Shown here piece after piece: positions 1 through 7,875 of a stretch of 64,000 nt of DNA (positions within the stretch are counted from its first letter, which is position 1; every line of letters starts with the position of its first letter). Source of the DNA: Dyadobacter sp. CY312 (GTDB lineage: Bacteria; Bacteroidota; Bacteroidia; Cytophagales; Spirosomataceae); contig NZ_JAJUXG010000001.1 of the NCBI RefSeq assembly GCF_021390535.1, positions 744,001 through 808,000 of the forward strand, given 5' to 3'. The translations under genes and the position numbers were made by a program. The notes beneath the pieces were generated by a model. The model searched no databases. It was not told the DNA's origin and worked only from the letters and a program-made list of their open reading frames with translations.

Positions 1-1146
1 ATTGTTTTCGCGTACGTATTGTATAGCAGCAATTTTGCCATCGATACCTCTTTCACCAAAACCAGGAGCAACCAAAACACCATCCAGGTTTTCCAGTTTC
101 TGAAGTACGTTCGATTCTGTCAGACTTTCAGAATGAATCCATTCGATATTAACCTTACACTCATTTGCTGCACCTGCATGAATAAACGACTCAACAATTG
201 ACTTGTATGCATCATGCAACTCCACGTATTTTCCTACCAAACCAATGGTGATAGAATCAACAGGATTTTTCAACCTTGACAAAAACGTCTTCCATGCATC
301 CAGATCCAGATCTTTGTCATTATAAATGTCAAGCATATACAATGCACGCTGATCCAGCCTTTCTTTCAACATCAACAACGGTACAGCATAAATGGTATCT
401 GCGTCCATTGCTTCAATTACCGAATTGATCTGAACGTTACAGAACAACGCAATTTTTTTACGAATGTCATAAGGCAAAGGATGTTCTGTGCGGCAGACAA
501 GAATGTCAGGCTGAATACCTGCCTCCTGAAGCATACGAACGGAGTGCTGAGTTGGTTTTGTTTTTAACTCTCCCGCTGAATTCAGATATGGGATCAATGT
601 AAGATGGATCACAAGCGTGTCCTTTTCTTCCATTTCAAATTTCACCTGACGTACCGCCTCTAAAAACGGAAGCGATTCAATGTCCCCTACGCAACCACCA
701 ATTTCAGTGATAACGATATCATAATCTCCGGTTTGACCCAGCAACAACATATTTCTTTTAAGCTCGTCGGTGATGTGCGGAACAACCTGTACCGTTTTTC
801 CAAGAAAATCACCACGTCTTTCCGCTGTAATCACATTGTGATAAACCCGTCCTGTTGTTACGTTGTTTGCCTGTGAAGTACGCACATTTAAAAAACGCTC
901 ATAATGTCCCAGGTCAAGATCTGTTTCTGCACCGTCGTCCGTTACGTAACATTCGCCATGCTCATAAGGATTCATCGTGCCTGGATCAATATTCAGGTAT
1001 GGGTCAAATTTCTGTATTGTGACTGATAGGCCTCTGGCTTGCAGCAATTTAGCCAATGAGGAGGCAATTATTCCTTTGCCAAGTGAAGATGTTACACCGC
1101 CCGTAACGAAAATGTACTTAGCGGTCTTTCGTGCTTTAGAAGCCAT
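1..1146 (-). CDS. pyrG: CTP synthase, 3' end outside window
   Basis: Glutamine-dependent CTP synthase, which aminates UTP to CTP in the last step of pyrimidine nucleotide synthesis (cytosol). Read on the minus strand from the ATG at 1146, 382 codons are visible and run off the window at base 1. The N terminus carries the synthase P-loop ([12 protein letters not shown]) followed by the family block around [15 protein letters not shown] complete synthetase domain covers about residues 1-270, and the class I glutaminase domain begins around residue 290 ([15 protein letters not shown]). The catalytic cysteine of the glutaminase lies beyond the window edge, so it cannot be checked. The gene stands alone with its own promoter at 1180-1187. 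Identification is secure from long stretches of conserved sequence. Confidence 0.97.
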   Translation of the reverse strand, partial: MASKARKTAKYIFVTGGVTSSLGKGIIASSLAKLLQARGLSVTIQKFDPYLNIDPGTMNPYEHGECYVTDDGAETDLDLGHYERFLNVRTSQANNVTTGRVYHNVITAERRGDFLGKTVQVVPHITDELKRNMLLLGQTGDYDIVITEIGGCVGDIESLPFLEAVRQVKFEMEEKDTLVIHLTLIPYLNSAGELKTKPTQHSVRMLQEAGIQPDILVCRTEHPLPYDIRKKIALFCNVQINSVIEAMDADTIYAVPLLMLKERLDQRALYMLDIYNDKDLDLDAWKTFLSRLKNPVDSITIGLVGKYVELHDAYKSIVESFIHAGAANECKVNIEWIHSESLTESNVLQKLENLDGVLVAPGFGERGIDGKIAAIQYVRENN

Positions 1147-1179
1147 GAGACGTTGCTTTTTTTCTATGATTACGGGATA

Positions 1180-1187
1180 CAAAGGTA
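1180..1187 (-). promoter_or_regulatory. Candidate -7 promoter element of pyrG
   Basis: Read on the minus strand the sequence is TACCTTTG, a match to the Bacteroidota -7 consensus TAnnTTTG. It would place the transcript start about 27 bases before the pyrG ATG. The -33 region is T-rich (TTTTTTCC) but has no clean TTTG. This is consensus matching only. Confidence 0.5.
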
Positions 1188-1672
1188 CAGGAAAAAACGA
1201 AAGACTTTTATCCGCTCCTACTTAAATATTTACAGATACCAACTTAAAGAATTGTGAGTCTATGCGGTTAACATCTTAAATTATTTTTTTAATGGGTAAA
1301 CATGATTGGATTAATACTAATCAATACGATATAAATACTATTAAATTGAGAATTGTGGGGCTTGCTAAAAGATGGCATTTGGTAGATACATTCTATTTGC
1401 TAAGGAGCGCACTACAAAACGCTCACACCACAACTGTTGAAAAGAATGCAGAAGCAACTTTGTTGACTACTGATTCTTTTGTATGTCAAAAAACCAACTG
1501 AAACTGCAACATAGTTTTAATGTCAAAATCGCAATTCTCCATTCGCAGTAATCACAAAAGGTAATGCTCTCTAAGTATTTTACTTCCTGAATGGAGTTAG
1601 TCAAGCTTAAATAAATGCACCCTGTGTAAAACTTAAAATATATATTTCAAAAATCAGGAAATCGGAATCTTA
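1188..1672. other. Intergenic stretch between pyrG and nspC
   Basis: Mostly AT-rich DNA between the pyrG promoter and the 3' end of nspC. A 69-codon open frame at 1292-1501 (+) has no recognisable motif, no signal peptide and no nearby promoter, so I do not call it a gene. I see no RNA gene or clear terminator hairpin here. Confidence 0.4.
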
Positions 1673-2830
1673 CTAAGAAAGCCTGTCTTTAAAGCTTTCA
1701 TACCCAAAGCTACGAATCAGCCTGAATTCCTGGTTCTTTGTCCACATACCAATGGAAGGCAAGTTAACACCATTAAAAGTAGTCGTTTTAACCATCGTAT
1801 AGTGAATCATGTCTTCAAACACGATTCTGTCGCCAGCCTTTAATGGAGAATCAAAGGAATAGTCTCCAATAAAGTCTCCTGCAAGGCAGGTCATACCACC
1901 CATCCGGTAGGTTGGTTTTCCTGAAACAGCCTCCATATCAGCACCAACGATGGCAGGCTTGTAAGGCATTTCCAGTGTGTCGGGCATGTGGGCGGCAAAG
2001 GATGTATCCAGAATAGCGACATCAATTCCCTGACTGTCCATCACATCCAGAACGGTAGTTACAAGCTCTCCTGTACGCCAGGCAATCGCAGATCCAGGTT
2101 CGAGAATAACATCCAGATTGTACTTTGCTTTAATTGCTTCAACTAAATTTATTAGTTTTTCAATATCGTACCCCCCCCTTGTCATCAGGTGGCCACCTCC
2201 CATGTTAAGCCATTTGGCCTGATGTAAAAGATCGCCAAAACGTTCTTCAAGGGCAGCAAGCGTCCGTTCAAGGGTATCGGAGCCATTTTCACACAATGTA
2301 TGAAAGTGAATTCCCTCCACACCCTCCGGCAAAATATCAGGTAGTTTGTCACGCGTAACTCCCAGCCGTGATCCAGGCACACATGGGTTATACATGTCAG
2401 TTGAAACCTCGGAATATTGAGGATTTACGCGAATTCCGCACGACAAGGCATGGTCAGGATTACTTGCTTTGAACTGAGTAACGCGTTCGCTGAAACGCTC
2501 CCACTGGCTGAGAGAGTTAAAAGTGATGTGGCTGCTTCTTTCCAATACTTCTGCAAATTCCTGGTCGAGATAAGCTGGCATATAAGTATGGGCCTGATAT
2601 CCCATAAAATCGTTGATCAGCTTTATTTCGTTCAACGAGCTTGCTGTGGCACCCCGCAGATATTCTTTCACAATGGGAAAAGCACTGTACATTGAAAATC
2701 CTTTCAATGCCAAAATAATGGTACAGCCCGCTTGTTTTTGAACAGAATCAATCAGTTCCAGATTTTTTCTAAGCAACTCTTCCTGCAAAACAAAACAAGG
2801 AGATGGTATTTGGTTGTAATCAACTGGCAT
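1673..2830 (-). CDS. nspC: Carboxynorspermidine decarboxylase
   Basis: PLP-dependent decarboxylase of the alanine racemase/group IV decarboxylase fold. It converts carboxy(nor)spermidine to (nor)spermidine in the alternative polyamine pathway of many Bacteroidota. At 385 aa it has the usual NspC length. The PLP lysine is K43 in ALKGFSMYS. The glycine-rich phosphate-binding part includes NMGGGH, and the C-terminal barrel holds the conserved ILDTSFAAHMPDTLEMPYKP block. The partner carboxyspermidine dehydrogenase is not adjacent, so the pathway must be completed elsewhere. Its own promoter can be proposed at 2890-2923. Identification is strong; whether the product is spermidine or norspermidine cannot be told from sequence. 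Confidence 0.94.
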   Translation of the reverse strand: MPVDYNQIPSPCFVLQEELLRKNLELIDSVQKQAGCTIILALKGFSMYSAFPIVKEYLRGATASSLNEIKLINDFMGYQAHTYMPAYLDQEFAEVLERSSHITFNSLSQWERFSERVTQFKASNPDHALSCGIRVNPQYSEVSTDMYNPCVPGSRLGVTRDKLPDILPEGVEGIHFHTLCENGSDTLERTLAALEERFGDLLHQAKWLNMGGGHLMTRGGYDIEKLINLVEAIKAKYNLDVILEPGSAIAWRTGELVTTVLDVMDSQGIDVAILDTSFAAHMPDTLEMPYKPAIVGADMEAVSGKPTYRMGGMTCLAGDFIGDYSFDSPLKAGDRIVFEDMIHYTMVKTTTFNGVNLPSIGMWTKNQEFRLIRSFGYESFKDRLS

Positions 2831-2889
2831 TTTTCAAATAAATAGAATGATGAGACGACAGCAAAACACATTGTTTTTTACTTTTACAA

Positions 2890-2923
2890 CAAAAGTATAG
2901 GATTGAGGTTCGATAACACCAAT
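2890..2923 (-). promoter_or_regulatory. Candidate nspC promoter
   Basis: On the minus strand this reads ATTG, 22 bases, then TACTTTTG, close to the Bacteroidota pattern TTTG-N19..22-TAnnTTTG. The expected start point is about 50 bases before the nspC ATG. Confidence 0.5.
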
Positions 2924-2955
2924 TCATTTCCATTTTATAACATATTCATAAATTA

Positions 2956-3543
2956 ATGGCTTTCCTCGTACTGGATATTGAAATGACCGGCCCGGAGCCG
3001 GGTTGGAATGAAATTATACAGCTTGGTGCAGAATTGTTCGACGATCAATGGCGCTCACTAGGCACTTATTTACAAAATGTGTATCCGGAAAACGAGGAAG
3101 CCTTCTCTGTCAAATCCGAAGAGATACACGGATTGTCGCTGGATGATCTGGAAGACGCTCCCATGATTTACGATGTTATACCAGAGTTCGAAAAATGGAT
3201 TAAGAAACTCAACAGTGGCAAGCCGAACCTTTCCAATGTGATCCTTTGCGGACAAAGTGTTATCAACGATATTAACTTTCTGAGGTTTGCATATAGGAAT
3301 GAAAAAATGAAATGGCCCTATTCCAACAAGATGTTGGACTTGCACACGGTATCTTATCTTTTCTTTCAAATCCTCGAAAAAAGCGGTAAAACCGTTCCCC
3401 GCTCCCTGAGCCTGGGATCAGTGGCTACTTATTTCGGCTTTGAACGTGAGGAAGATACACACAATGCACTGGAAGATGCCCAGCTTACTGCGAAATGCTT
3501 CAAGGAGTTTTTTAAACTTATTGACAAAGTTAAACTTGTATGA
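2956..3543 (+). CDS. DEDDh-type 3'-5' exonuclease domain protein
   Basis: Stand-alone exonuclease of the DnaQ/RNase T superfamily, 195 aa. Exo motif I is LDIEMTG with D7 and E9. Exo II is the GQSVINDINFL block, and Exo III near the C terminus is DTHNALEDAQLT, giving the histidine of the DEDDh subclass plus the final aspartate. There is no polymerase or BRCT domain, so it is a free nuclease acting on DNA or RNA ends; the substrate is unknown. Its last codons overlap the start of the bestrophin gene by four bases (ATGA), implying a two-gene transcript and translational coupling, although I know of no functional link between the two families. Confidence 0.85.
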   Translation: MAFLVLDIEMTGPEPGWNEIIQLGAELFDDQWRSLGTYLQNVYPENEEAFSVKSEEIHGLSLDDLEDAPMIYDVIPEFEKWIKKLNSGKPNLSNVILCGQSVINDINFLRFAYRNEKMKWPYSNKMLDLHTVSYLFFQILEKSGKTVPRSLSLGSVATYFGFEREEDTHNALEDAQLTAKCFKEFFKLIDKVKLV

Positions 3544-4421
3544 TCGATTACAATCCGAAGGAGTGGTTTAAGTATATATTCTATTTCCAGAAGGGCGATA
3601 CATTTCGCAAGCTATTCCCGCTGATGATCGCCATTGGCGTATACTCCAGCCTGGTGGCCTACCTCCTGCTGATTTATTTTAAGTTAAGCGACGGAACGGA
3701 TCTTAAAAATATATCGATCATGCATTCCCTGTTGGGATTCGTGATATCAATGCTGCTTGTATTCCGAACCAACACTGCCTACGATCGCTGGTGGGAAGGC
3801 AGGAAACAGTGGGGCATGCTCATGAACAACAGCCGCAACCTGGCCCTAAAAATAAGCGCACTGCTGAGTCAGGAGCATCAATCGGAAAGGGATTTTTATA
3901 AAAGTATGATCCCCAATTATGCTTATTCTTTAAAAAACCACCTTCGTGGCAAATATGTGTCGGCAGAGTTTGAAGACACCTATTGTATGAAAAGATCGGA
4001 TCTAAACATAGAAGATCACGTTCCGAACCAAATTGCAGCGGCAATCTTTTCAAAAACGGTTGACCTGCAGCGCAGAGGTGTATTGCTTCCTGAACACGTG
4101 ATCTTGCTAAATAGCGAACTCGAATCCTTTACCAACATCTGTGGGGCATGCGAAAGAATTAAGAATACCCCGATTCCTTTGTCGTACAGCTCCTTTATTA
4201 AAAAATTCATTTTCTCATACTGCCTCACTTTACCCATCGGATACGTTTTCAGCCTTCATTTTTTGATTATACCTTTTGTCATGTTTGTGTTCTACATCCT
4301 GGCTAGTCTTGAAGTAATCGCAGAAGAAATTGAGGATCCATTTGGTGAAGATTCGAACGACTTACCCATTGAAAGAATATGCAGCGGGATCAGAACTTCG
4401 GCCTATGCACTATTGAAATAA
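3540..4421 (+). CDS. Bestrophin family anion channel protein
   Basis: Bacterial bestrophin (formerly UPF0187), an inner-membrane pentameric chloride/anion channel family. It has 293 aa, the typical bacterial length. Hydrophobic segments lie around residues 26-46 and 60-78, with two more near 225-260. The signature follows the second helix: LVFRTNTAYDRWWEGRKQWG with the conserved R/YDRWWE. Near the end is the acidic stretch EDPFGEDSNDLP, matching the EDPFG motif of the family. The ATG overlaps the stop of the upstream exonuclease. Ion selectivity cannot be deduced from sequence. Confidence 0.92.
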   Translation: MIDYNPKEWFKYIFYFQKGDTFRKLFPLMIAIGVYSSLVAYLLLIYFKLSDGTDLKNISIMHSLLGFVISMLLVFRTNTAYDRWWEGRKQWGMLMNNSRNLALKISALLSQEHQSERDFYKSMIPNYAYSLKNHLRGKYVSAEFEDTYCMKRSDLNIEDHVPNQIAAAIFSKTVDLQRRGVLLPEHVILLNSELESFTNICGACERIKNTPIPLSYSSFIKKFIFSYCLTLPIGYVFSLHFLIIPFVMFVFYILASLEVIAEEIEDPFGEDSNDLPIERICSGIRTSAYALLK

Positions 4422-4743
4422 TAATCCCGAATTCGCCCAAATATTAAGAAGTGATTAGAAAGAAAATAGAAAGTAATTAAAATTTAAATTTTCTTTCATC
4501 TGCATTTTAAATCTAAAGAACGCTCTTTTGCTACTTTTTCAGTAATACCAAGCAAAAATCAAAGCCGATTTTATTCAATTTTAAAAAATTGACGTTTTAC
4601 AGGTGAAATTCAGAACTACAAACCGAAAACTATAACATTTTCATGCAATTTAGGACATTTTGGTGATCTGGGAAAAAGTTGTTTCTTGCATACATCCTGA
4701 AAACAGGATTTAATTTTAATGTTCAAGAAAAGACTCATAGATC
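4422..4743. other. AT-rich intergenic stretch
   Basis: About 320 bases of AT-rich sequence upstream of the small exported protein. TTG at about 4685, 22 bases, then TAATTTTA near 4711 resembles a weak Bacteroidota promoter for that gene. I see no open frame or structured RNA that I can support. Confidence 0.3.
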
Positions 4744-5166
4744 ATGATAAAGTCGAAATTTGTCTCAGCAATCATATTAGCCGTTTTTGGAACAGTTGCA
4801 GTAAGTGCACAGTCAATTGTAGATCCAGGCGTTTCAGTTCATAATTACAAGCATCCTAACAAAGCAGCGAAAGCTAAAACTGTTCAGGAAGATAAGTCAG
4901 TCAGAGTAGCCAACATGAATACTGTGGAAGGCTATTACAAAAGACAAAACAGAGGAAAAAGTGTGAGCAGTACGCCAAAGTACGCTCCACGTCCTGCCAG
5001 TCTTGTAGTTGTGAAGACGTATCAGAAAGAAGGTGTTGACATTAATCCGCTGGTTTCACCACGTAATTACAAAACACCTCAGACTGGAACTGTCTCGAAG
5101 CCAAACACGGAAGTTGCAGATTACTACAATCCAAAGGACAGCACTACGCTGCCAACGATCGACTAA
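4744..5166 (+). CDS. Small exported protein with internal duplication, unknown function
   Basis: I do not recognise this 140-aa protein. Residues 1-22 form a clear signal peptide ending in VSAQ, so it should be periplasmic or surface-exposed. The mature part appears to be two copies of one unit: DPGVSVHNYKHP (27-38) ending in NTVEGYYKRQN (59-69), and INPLVSPRNYKTP (100-112) ending in NTEVADYYNPKD (121-132). Both share P-x-V-S-x-x-NYK-x-P and a terminal NT-x-V-x-x-YY. It is basic, contains no cysteine, and shows no enzyme motif. It sits alone, with a strong terminator right after it. Confidence 0.7.
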   Translation: MIKSKFVSAIILAVFGTVAVSAQSIVDPGVSVHNYKHPNKAAKAKTVQEDKSVRVANMNTVEGYYKRQNRGKSVSSTPKYAPRPASLVVVKTYQKEGVDINPLVSPRNYKTPQTGTVSKPNTEVADYYNPKDSTTLPTID

Positions 5167-5188
5167 TCTGACAAGTAACCAAGTTAAC

Positions 5189-5219
5189 AAAGACCGGCAC
5201 ATCACGTGCCGGTCTTTTT
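5189..5219 (+). terminator. Rho-independent terminator
   Basis: Perfect 12-base stem (5189-5200 with 5206-5217) with a GC-rich core GACCGGCAC and a 5-base loop, followed by Ts. It closes the small exported protein gene. Confidence 0.88.
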
Positions 5220-5324
5220 GTTTTAAGCAAGAATTACTATCATCCAGAAAAGAGATTAGCCGATTTAACACGTTTTTAATGATCCGTATTTGCTGCCAAT
5301 ATTTGAATTTCATAGTTTTATAAA

Positions 5325-6242
5325 ATGGGCACCAATGAAACATTAGAAGATTTCTACCGGACACATCCGGCAGCCAAAAGCCTCACGCAGCTTCCCGACC
5401 TGAGTAACAGGGAGCACGGTCACTTCAACGTTTTTTCAAGAGAATTTTGTAACCGCTACACCTCGTATAGTCGACGTGATTTTTATAAAATTTCCCTTCT
5501 GCTTGGCAAGGGGAAGCTTTTTTATGGTGATCAGGAAATTGATATAAACCAGAACGCTCTGGTATTTTTTAATCGTAATGTCCCCTACTCCTGGCAGGCA
5601 ATATCCGAAGAGCAAACTGGTTACTTTTGCCTTTTTACAGAAGAATTTATCCGCAGCGGCAGCCTGTTCAAAAATGCGACCGAATACCCTGTTTTTAGAG
5701 GTGATTCGATTACTGTGCTTTTCGTAAGCGACATGCAGGAAAGAGAGTTGTTGACATTATTTAAAAAGATGTCTGCCGAATTGGATTCCGGTTATGTGCA
5801 TAAGTACGCGCTTATCAGAAGCTATCTTGAGCTCGTTATTCATGAAGCAATGAAAATGGAACCCGGCCACGCAAATGACGTGCACATGGACGGTTCTGCC
5901 AGACTAACCTCCCTTTTTCTTGAATTGCTTGACAGACAATTTCCAATAGACTCCCCTGAGCATAAACTTCGACTAAAAACTGCGGGTGATTATGCAGCAA
6001 AACTGTCTGTCCATGTAAACCACCTCAACAGGGCTTTAAAAGAAGTAACCGGAAGGACTACAACCGAACACATTACAGAAAAAGTAATGCAACATTCGAA
6101 GGTGCTTTTGCGCCAATCGAACTGGAGTATAACAGAAGTCGCCTATTGCCTGGGCTTTGAATATGCCGCCTATTTTAACAACATCTTCAAAAAACAAACA
6201 GGAATCACCCCAAAATCATACCGGGAAACGTACAAAATATGA
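5325..6242 (+). CDS. AraC family transcriptional regulator
   Basis: One-component regulator of 305 aa. Residues 1-190 resemble the cupin-like sensing domain of AraC proteins (KISLLLGKGKLFYG...VFFNRNVPYSW). Residues 200-303 carry the double helix-turn-helix, with the recognisable second half SITEVAYCLGFEYAAYFNNIFKKQTGITPKSYR split over two motifs (AYCLGFEYAAYF and TGITPKSYRE). It lies 170 bases upstream of the tolC-RND-adaptor cluster on the same strand, so it is the obvious candidate local regulator of that pump. The ligand is unknown. The first methionine is kept because the following residues align with the usual start of the sensing domain. Confidence 0.9.
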   Translation: MGTNETLEDFYRTHPAAKSLTQLPDLSNREHGHFNVFSREFCNRYTSYSRRDFYKISLLLGKGKLFYGDQEIDINQNALVFFNRNVPYSWQAISEEQTGYFCLFTEEFIRSGSLFKNATEYPVFRGDSITVLFVSDMQERELLTLFKKMSAELDSGYVHKYALIRSYLELVIHEAMKMEPGHANDVHMDGSARLTSLFLELLDRQFPIDSPEHKLRLKTAGDYAAKLSVHVNHLNRALKEVTGRTTTEHITEKVMQHSKVLLRQSNWSITEVAYCLGFEYAAYFNNIFKKQTGITPKSYRETYKI

Positions 6243-6302
6243 TTGTTTGAATTTTATAGTTTTTTGTTTGAAAACCATACATATTACTACCAGTTACAAG
6301 TA

Positions 6303-6310
6303 TAATTTTG
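6303..6310 (+). promoter_or_regulatory. Candidate -7 element upstream of the efflux cluster
   Basis: TAATTTTG matches TAnnTTTG and lies between the AraC regulator and tolC, leaving a leader of about 95 bases. No convincing -33 TTTG is present, which would fit a promoter needing an activator such as the neighbouring AraC protein (inference). Confidence 0.35.
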
Positions 6311-6413
6311 CAAAACCGCAGGTTCTGTTTCAAAATAGCAAAACCGACAAATATAAAACCACACTATCTTCTTGACATTTAATAATTCATTGTATTCGTA
6401 ATTATTTCAGAAT

Positions 6414-7802
6414 ATGCACAAACAAGGCTTTCTTAGCGTGGCCGGGTTGCTGAGCCTTCTTTATTTATTTCCTTTTGTTACGCATGCGCAATCCCTGACA
6501 ATTCAGGATGCCATTAGTACTGCCCAAACAAATTATGGAATTATTAAAGCAAAGGCAAATTATGTAAATGCTTCAAAATCGACTGTTATACAGAGCAAAA
6601 GAGATTATTTACCCAATTTAAATCTCTCCCTTCAACAGGACTACGGCACCATCAACGGACAAAACGGTCCATTGTATGGCATGGGGCTTTCTGTCGCATC
6701 TTCCGGACTTCCCCTGCCGGATCAGAACTGGAATTCAGCATTTGGTGCGCTGTATCTCACCAATGTGAACTGGGACTTTTTTGCCTTTGGTCGTGCTCGC
6801 GAGAAAATCAAGGTATCGGAATCAATGGTTTTACGGGATGAGAGCGATTTACAACAGGAACAATTCCAGCATGGGGTCAGAGTTGCAGGTGCATACCTTA
6901 ATCTGCTTGCAGCTCAGAGATTAATTAGGTCATGGGAAAGTAACCTGCAAAGGGCACAGGCATTGAAAAACGTGGTGGTCACCAGAGCTAAAAACGGCCT
7001 GATACCGGGAGTAGATTCATCTCTGGCTAATGCAGAGGTATCTAACGCAAAAATATCCATCACCCAGGCCCGTGATTATGAGCAGGAGCAAGCCAACAAG
7101 CTGGCCCAGCTCATGGGCGTTACAAACCAGCAGTTCAATCTTGACTCGTTGTTCATAAAGCAAATACCGGAATTACTTGATGATACGGCAGCAATTTCTA
7201 ATCACCCGCTTTTACAGTATTACAGTCAAAGGATTGCCGTGAGCAACCAACAAGCTAAGTATTTTCAAACATTAAGCGCTCCTACCTTATCTCTCTTTGG
7301 TGTTTTCCAGGGACGTGGCGCAGGTTTTTCTGCAAGTTATGCTACCAATCAGCACGCCTACACGCAGAATTATTTCGAAGGTATAAAACCTGTAAGAGCA
7401 AACTACCTTTTGGGCATAGGGGCAACCTGGAACATGACAAGTGTTTTACGCGTAAGGCAACAGGTCATGGCGCAAAAATTTGTGTCAAATGCCTTGCAGG
7501 AAGAGTATGGTGTTATCGATAATCAGATTAAAAATCAGCTGATTCTATCCGAAAATAAGATAAGAAACGCTGTTTCCAATTTCCGCGAGGCGCCTATTCA
7601 GGTACAATCTGCGTCTGATGCTTATTTGCAGAAAAGTGTGTTGTATAAGAACGGACTCAGCAATATCGTAGACATCACTCAGGCTTTATACGTACTCAAT
7701 CGTGCAGAAACCAGCCGTGACGTTGCCTTTATAAACGTTTGGCAGGCATTACTGCTGAAAGCCGCCGCTGCCGGGGATCTGTCTCCGTTTATGAAGCTCT
7801 AA
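6414..7802 (+). CDS. TolC family outer membrane efflux protein
   Basis: Outer membrane channel component of a tripartite efflux pump. It is 462 aa with a signal peptide over residues 1-25 (FPFVTHAQS). The mature protein shows the two outer membrane efflux protein repeats with long amphipathic helices, for example the QARDYEQEQANKLAQLMG stretch near residue 225 and the C-terminal helix around VDITQALYVLNRAETSRD. The length is normal for the family. It is the first gene of the pump cluster, 73 bases before the RND permease. Confidence 0.92.
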   Translation: MHKQGFLSVAGLLSLLYLFPFVTHAQSLTIQDAISTAQTNYGIIKAKANYVNASKSTVIQSKRDYLPNLNLSLQQDYGTINGQNGPLYGMGLSVASSGLPLPDQNWNSAFGALYLTNVNWDFFAFGRAREKIKVSESMVLRDESDLQQEQFQHGVRVAGAYLNLLAAQRLIRSWESNLQRAQALKNVVVTRAKNGLIPGVDSSLANAEVSNAKISITQARDYEQEQANKLAQLMGVTNQQFNLDSLFIKQIPELLDDTAAISNHPLLQYYSQRIAVSNQQAKYFQTLSAPTLSLFGVFQGRGAGFSASYATNQHAYTQNYFEGIKPVRANYLLGIGATWNMTSVLRVRQQVMAQKFVSNALQEEYGVIDNQIKNQLILSENKIRNAVSNFREAPIQVQSASDAYLQKSVLYKNGLSNIVDITQALYVLNRAETSRDVAFINVWQALLLKAAAAGDLSPFMKL

Positions 7803-7875
7803 AATGTAACACAACATTAACCTTACACCCTGGGGTAATCACATAGACTATTCCCTGATATATAAGCCTCGTAAT

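Noticed and set aside
977..1225. 82-codon plus-strand frame over the pyrG start
   Set aside because: It is antisense to the conserved N terminus of CTP synthase and spans its promoter, so it is a shadow.
1292..1501. 69-codon open frame between pyrG and nspC
   Set aside because: No motif, signal, promoter or coding-like pattern; it lies in AT-rich intergenic DNA where such frames are expected by chance.
3820..4237. Minus-strand open frames within the bestrophin gene
   Set aside because: They oppose a well-conserved channel protein and have no independent features.
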